The notes beneath the pieces are model-generated. The model worked only from the letters and a program-made list of their open reading frames with translations. It ran no database searches and was not told the origin of the DNA. Source: Rhizobium tumorigenes (GTDB lineage Bacteria > Pseudomonadota > Alphaproteobacteria > Rhizobiales > Rhizobiaceae). From it: 64,000 nt of DNA. Shown in pieces: positions 63,066-64,000 of the stretch. Location of the stretch: contig NZ_CP117257.1 of NCBI RefSeq assembly GCF_003240565.2, positions 375,072 through 439,071 on the forward strand, read 5' to 3'. A program made the translations under genes and the position numbers. How positions within the stretch are numbered: the first letter of the stretch is position 1; every line of letters begins with the position of its first letter.

Positions 63066-63860
63066 CCAAATAATCAGCAACGATCGCCGCTGGCGGACGC
63101 TGCTGAAGATATCTGCATGTGGTTGTGAAAGATGGCCTGACTGTCGAACGGCATTTCGAAATCCTGGTTAAAAAAATGGTGCAAGCCGCCGAGGAAGTTA
63201 TGAGGATCGAAACGCGCGGAGCTCCATCTTGGCCAGGGTTTTCCCTGAGACCGGATACGTTGGCGCAGACTTGTTCAAACATCGATCATAAAGCGCTTGC
63301 AGACGGGGCGAGCCATACGTTTTTAAAGGCCATGAGGGACGTGACGGGACCGGGTCGGACGAGTATGAGACAGTTGGATGCGGATCGAAGACCGCGTTTA
63401 TTACACTGCATCGGCCCCTGGATATGACGCGAAAAGCCCCGGATAGTGGTGGCGAAAATCCATAGATCGCACAACGAAGTGAACAATGGGACGCTTGTTA
63501 TGCTTCAACCGGATTGGATAGGGAAAAGCGAAAGCATCCGGACGCAGCAACCAAATGTATAGAACTAATTTTGACCCGATGCGAGACATCAATCAATGCG
63601 GCGTTCATTGCCTAAACTTAGTTCTTTCTTTCTGCATTGCTTGAGTTATTGTCGGAGGGCCGGGCGAGGTTCACTCAGGAAGTTGTCGATTGAAATGCCC
63701 CGGGCGGAGATGCCCTAATGCGGAATTATCCAGGGCATCTCTTATGGAGCGCGCGGCAATACCCGGCGCGTGTCTTTTGAAGCCTCATCCATTGGCTTAG
63801 GCTGAAGCGAGAGGTATCCGGCCCCTACGCTCCTTCTATGACGTACCGGCGGGTCCCCGA

Positions 63861-63878
63861 ACTTTACAATTGTAAAGT
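63861..63878. promoter_or_regulatory. Perfect 18-bp palindrome, operator-like
   Basis: ACTTTACAATTGTAAAGT is a perfect palindrome. Its core fits the T-N11-A pattern used by LysR-type regulators but could serve other dimeric repressors. It stands alone in a gene-free stretch about 120 bases before the window's end. Confidence 0.5.
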
Positions 63879-63955
63879 CCTTGTGCGAGTTACGCGCGTT
63901 AATTTCTGCTTAACGAAAAATCCCTTGAAGAATCGGACTCTCTCTGTCATCCGTG

Positions 63956-63988
63956 ACGGTAATGATCTCGTTTAGTGATCATAACCGT
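63956..63988. promoter_or_regulatory. Near-perfect 12-bp inverted repeat at right edge
   Basis: ACGGTAATGATC at 63956-63967 and GATCATAACCGT at 63977-63988 form an inverted repeat with one mismatch and a 9-base spacer. The sequence AAGAGGACAGA follows and could include a ribosome site (GAGGA) for a gene starting just beyond base 64000. Confidence 0.45.
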
Positions 63989-64000
63989 CAAGAGGACAGA

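Larger units (their letters stand above)
63066..64000. other. Gene-poor right end, probably leader of a gene outside the window
   Basis: No convincing gene was found in these 935 bases; the open frames lack family signatures and ribosome sites. The last 150 bases carry two inverted repeats and turn AT-rich, as expected upstream of a regulated gene reading off the right edge. Confidence 0.4.

Noticed and set aside
63119..63427. Plus-strand frame of 102 codons after the IS110 relic
   Set aside because: No family signature, no ribosome site, and it lies in a region that otherwise looks like non-coding debris.
1..64000. CRISPR arrays, tRNA or rRNA genes
   Set aside because: No regularly spaced short direct repeats with unique spacers, no cloverleaf-like or rRNA-like stretch was noticed on either strand; the only tandem units are those at 31043-31069 and in the IS21 ends.

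Overview
The window looks like accessory, probably plasmid-borne, DNA of a member of the Rhizobiaceae (Rhizobium/Agrobacterium type). The evidence is a virA-type sensor kinase at the left edge, a complete VirB/VirD4 conjugation system with a MOBP-like relaxase, HWE-type kinases, a DUF1612/HTH plasmid protein, and a very high load of insertion sequences. No rRNA, tRNA, CRISPR array or repABC origin was seen. The organism and replicon are inferences from gene families only.

Layout. 1-7.1 kb: the 3' half of virA, then nested mobile DNA made of an IS5-like scrap, an IS66 scrap, and a three-tyrosine-recombinase (RIT-type) element. The RIT-type element sits between two inverted 546-bp copies of the same end of an IS21-family element, and one copy carries a further IS5-family insertion. 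7.1-8.3 kb: broken metabolic genes. 8.3-21.1 kb, minus strand: a compact operon in the order virB1, B2, B3, B4, two virB5-like genes in tandem, a small lipoprotein, B6, B8, B9, B10, B11 and virD4. 21.1-24.2 kb, plus strand: a divergent operon of envelope proteins (small membrane and secreted proteins, a second lysozyme-like protein, a thermonuclease-like protein) ending in a DUF736 gene. 25.8-26.3 kb: an extra peptide deformylase. 27.2-32.5 kb: a large relaxase and a MobC-like accessory protein, diverging across a repeat-rich probable oriT/promoter region from a ParA/VirC1-like ATPase and a VirC2-like protein. 32.8-41.4 kb: two HWE-type sensor kinases (one frameshifted), a receiver protein, a cold-shock protein, and a Tn163/Tn5393-like Tn3 transposon with resolvase and a GrpB-family gene.

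41.7-59 kb is a dense defence-like island. It holds a DUF262/HNH (GmrSD-like) gene with a RAMA-like C-terminus, an AAA_13-type ATPase, a candidate operon of DUF262, RelA/SpoT-like and HEPN genes, a PstI/BsuBI-like restriction-modification pair and a DUF4365 nuclease-like protein. Two copies of one 1339-bp IS5-family element, in opposite orientation, have broken the GmrSD-like gene and the RelA/SpoT-like gene. Both genes can be rebuilt in frame by removing the IS and one copy of the TTAA target duplication. From 59 kb to the end come a DUF1612/HTH protein with an operator-like palindrome, decayed coding DNA, two degraded IS110-family transposases, and a gene-poor stretch with two inverted repeats that probably belongs to the next gene outside the window.

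The conjugation genes form a coherent and apparently intact set: relaxosome (relaxase, MobC, VirC-like), coupling protein (VirD4) and channel/pilus (VirB1-B11). The defence island is partly inactivated, which suggests recent relaxation of, or selection against, some of its activities. The most novel candidate is the DUF262 + RelA/SpoT-like + HEPN gene set at 48.9-52.8 kb.
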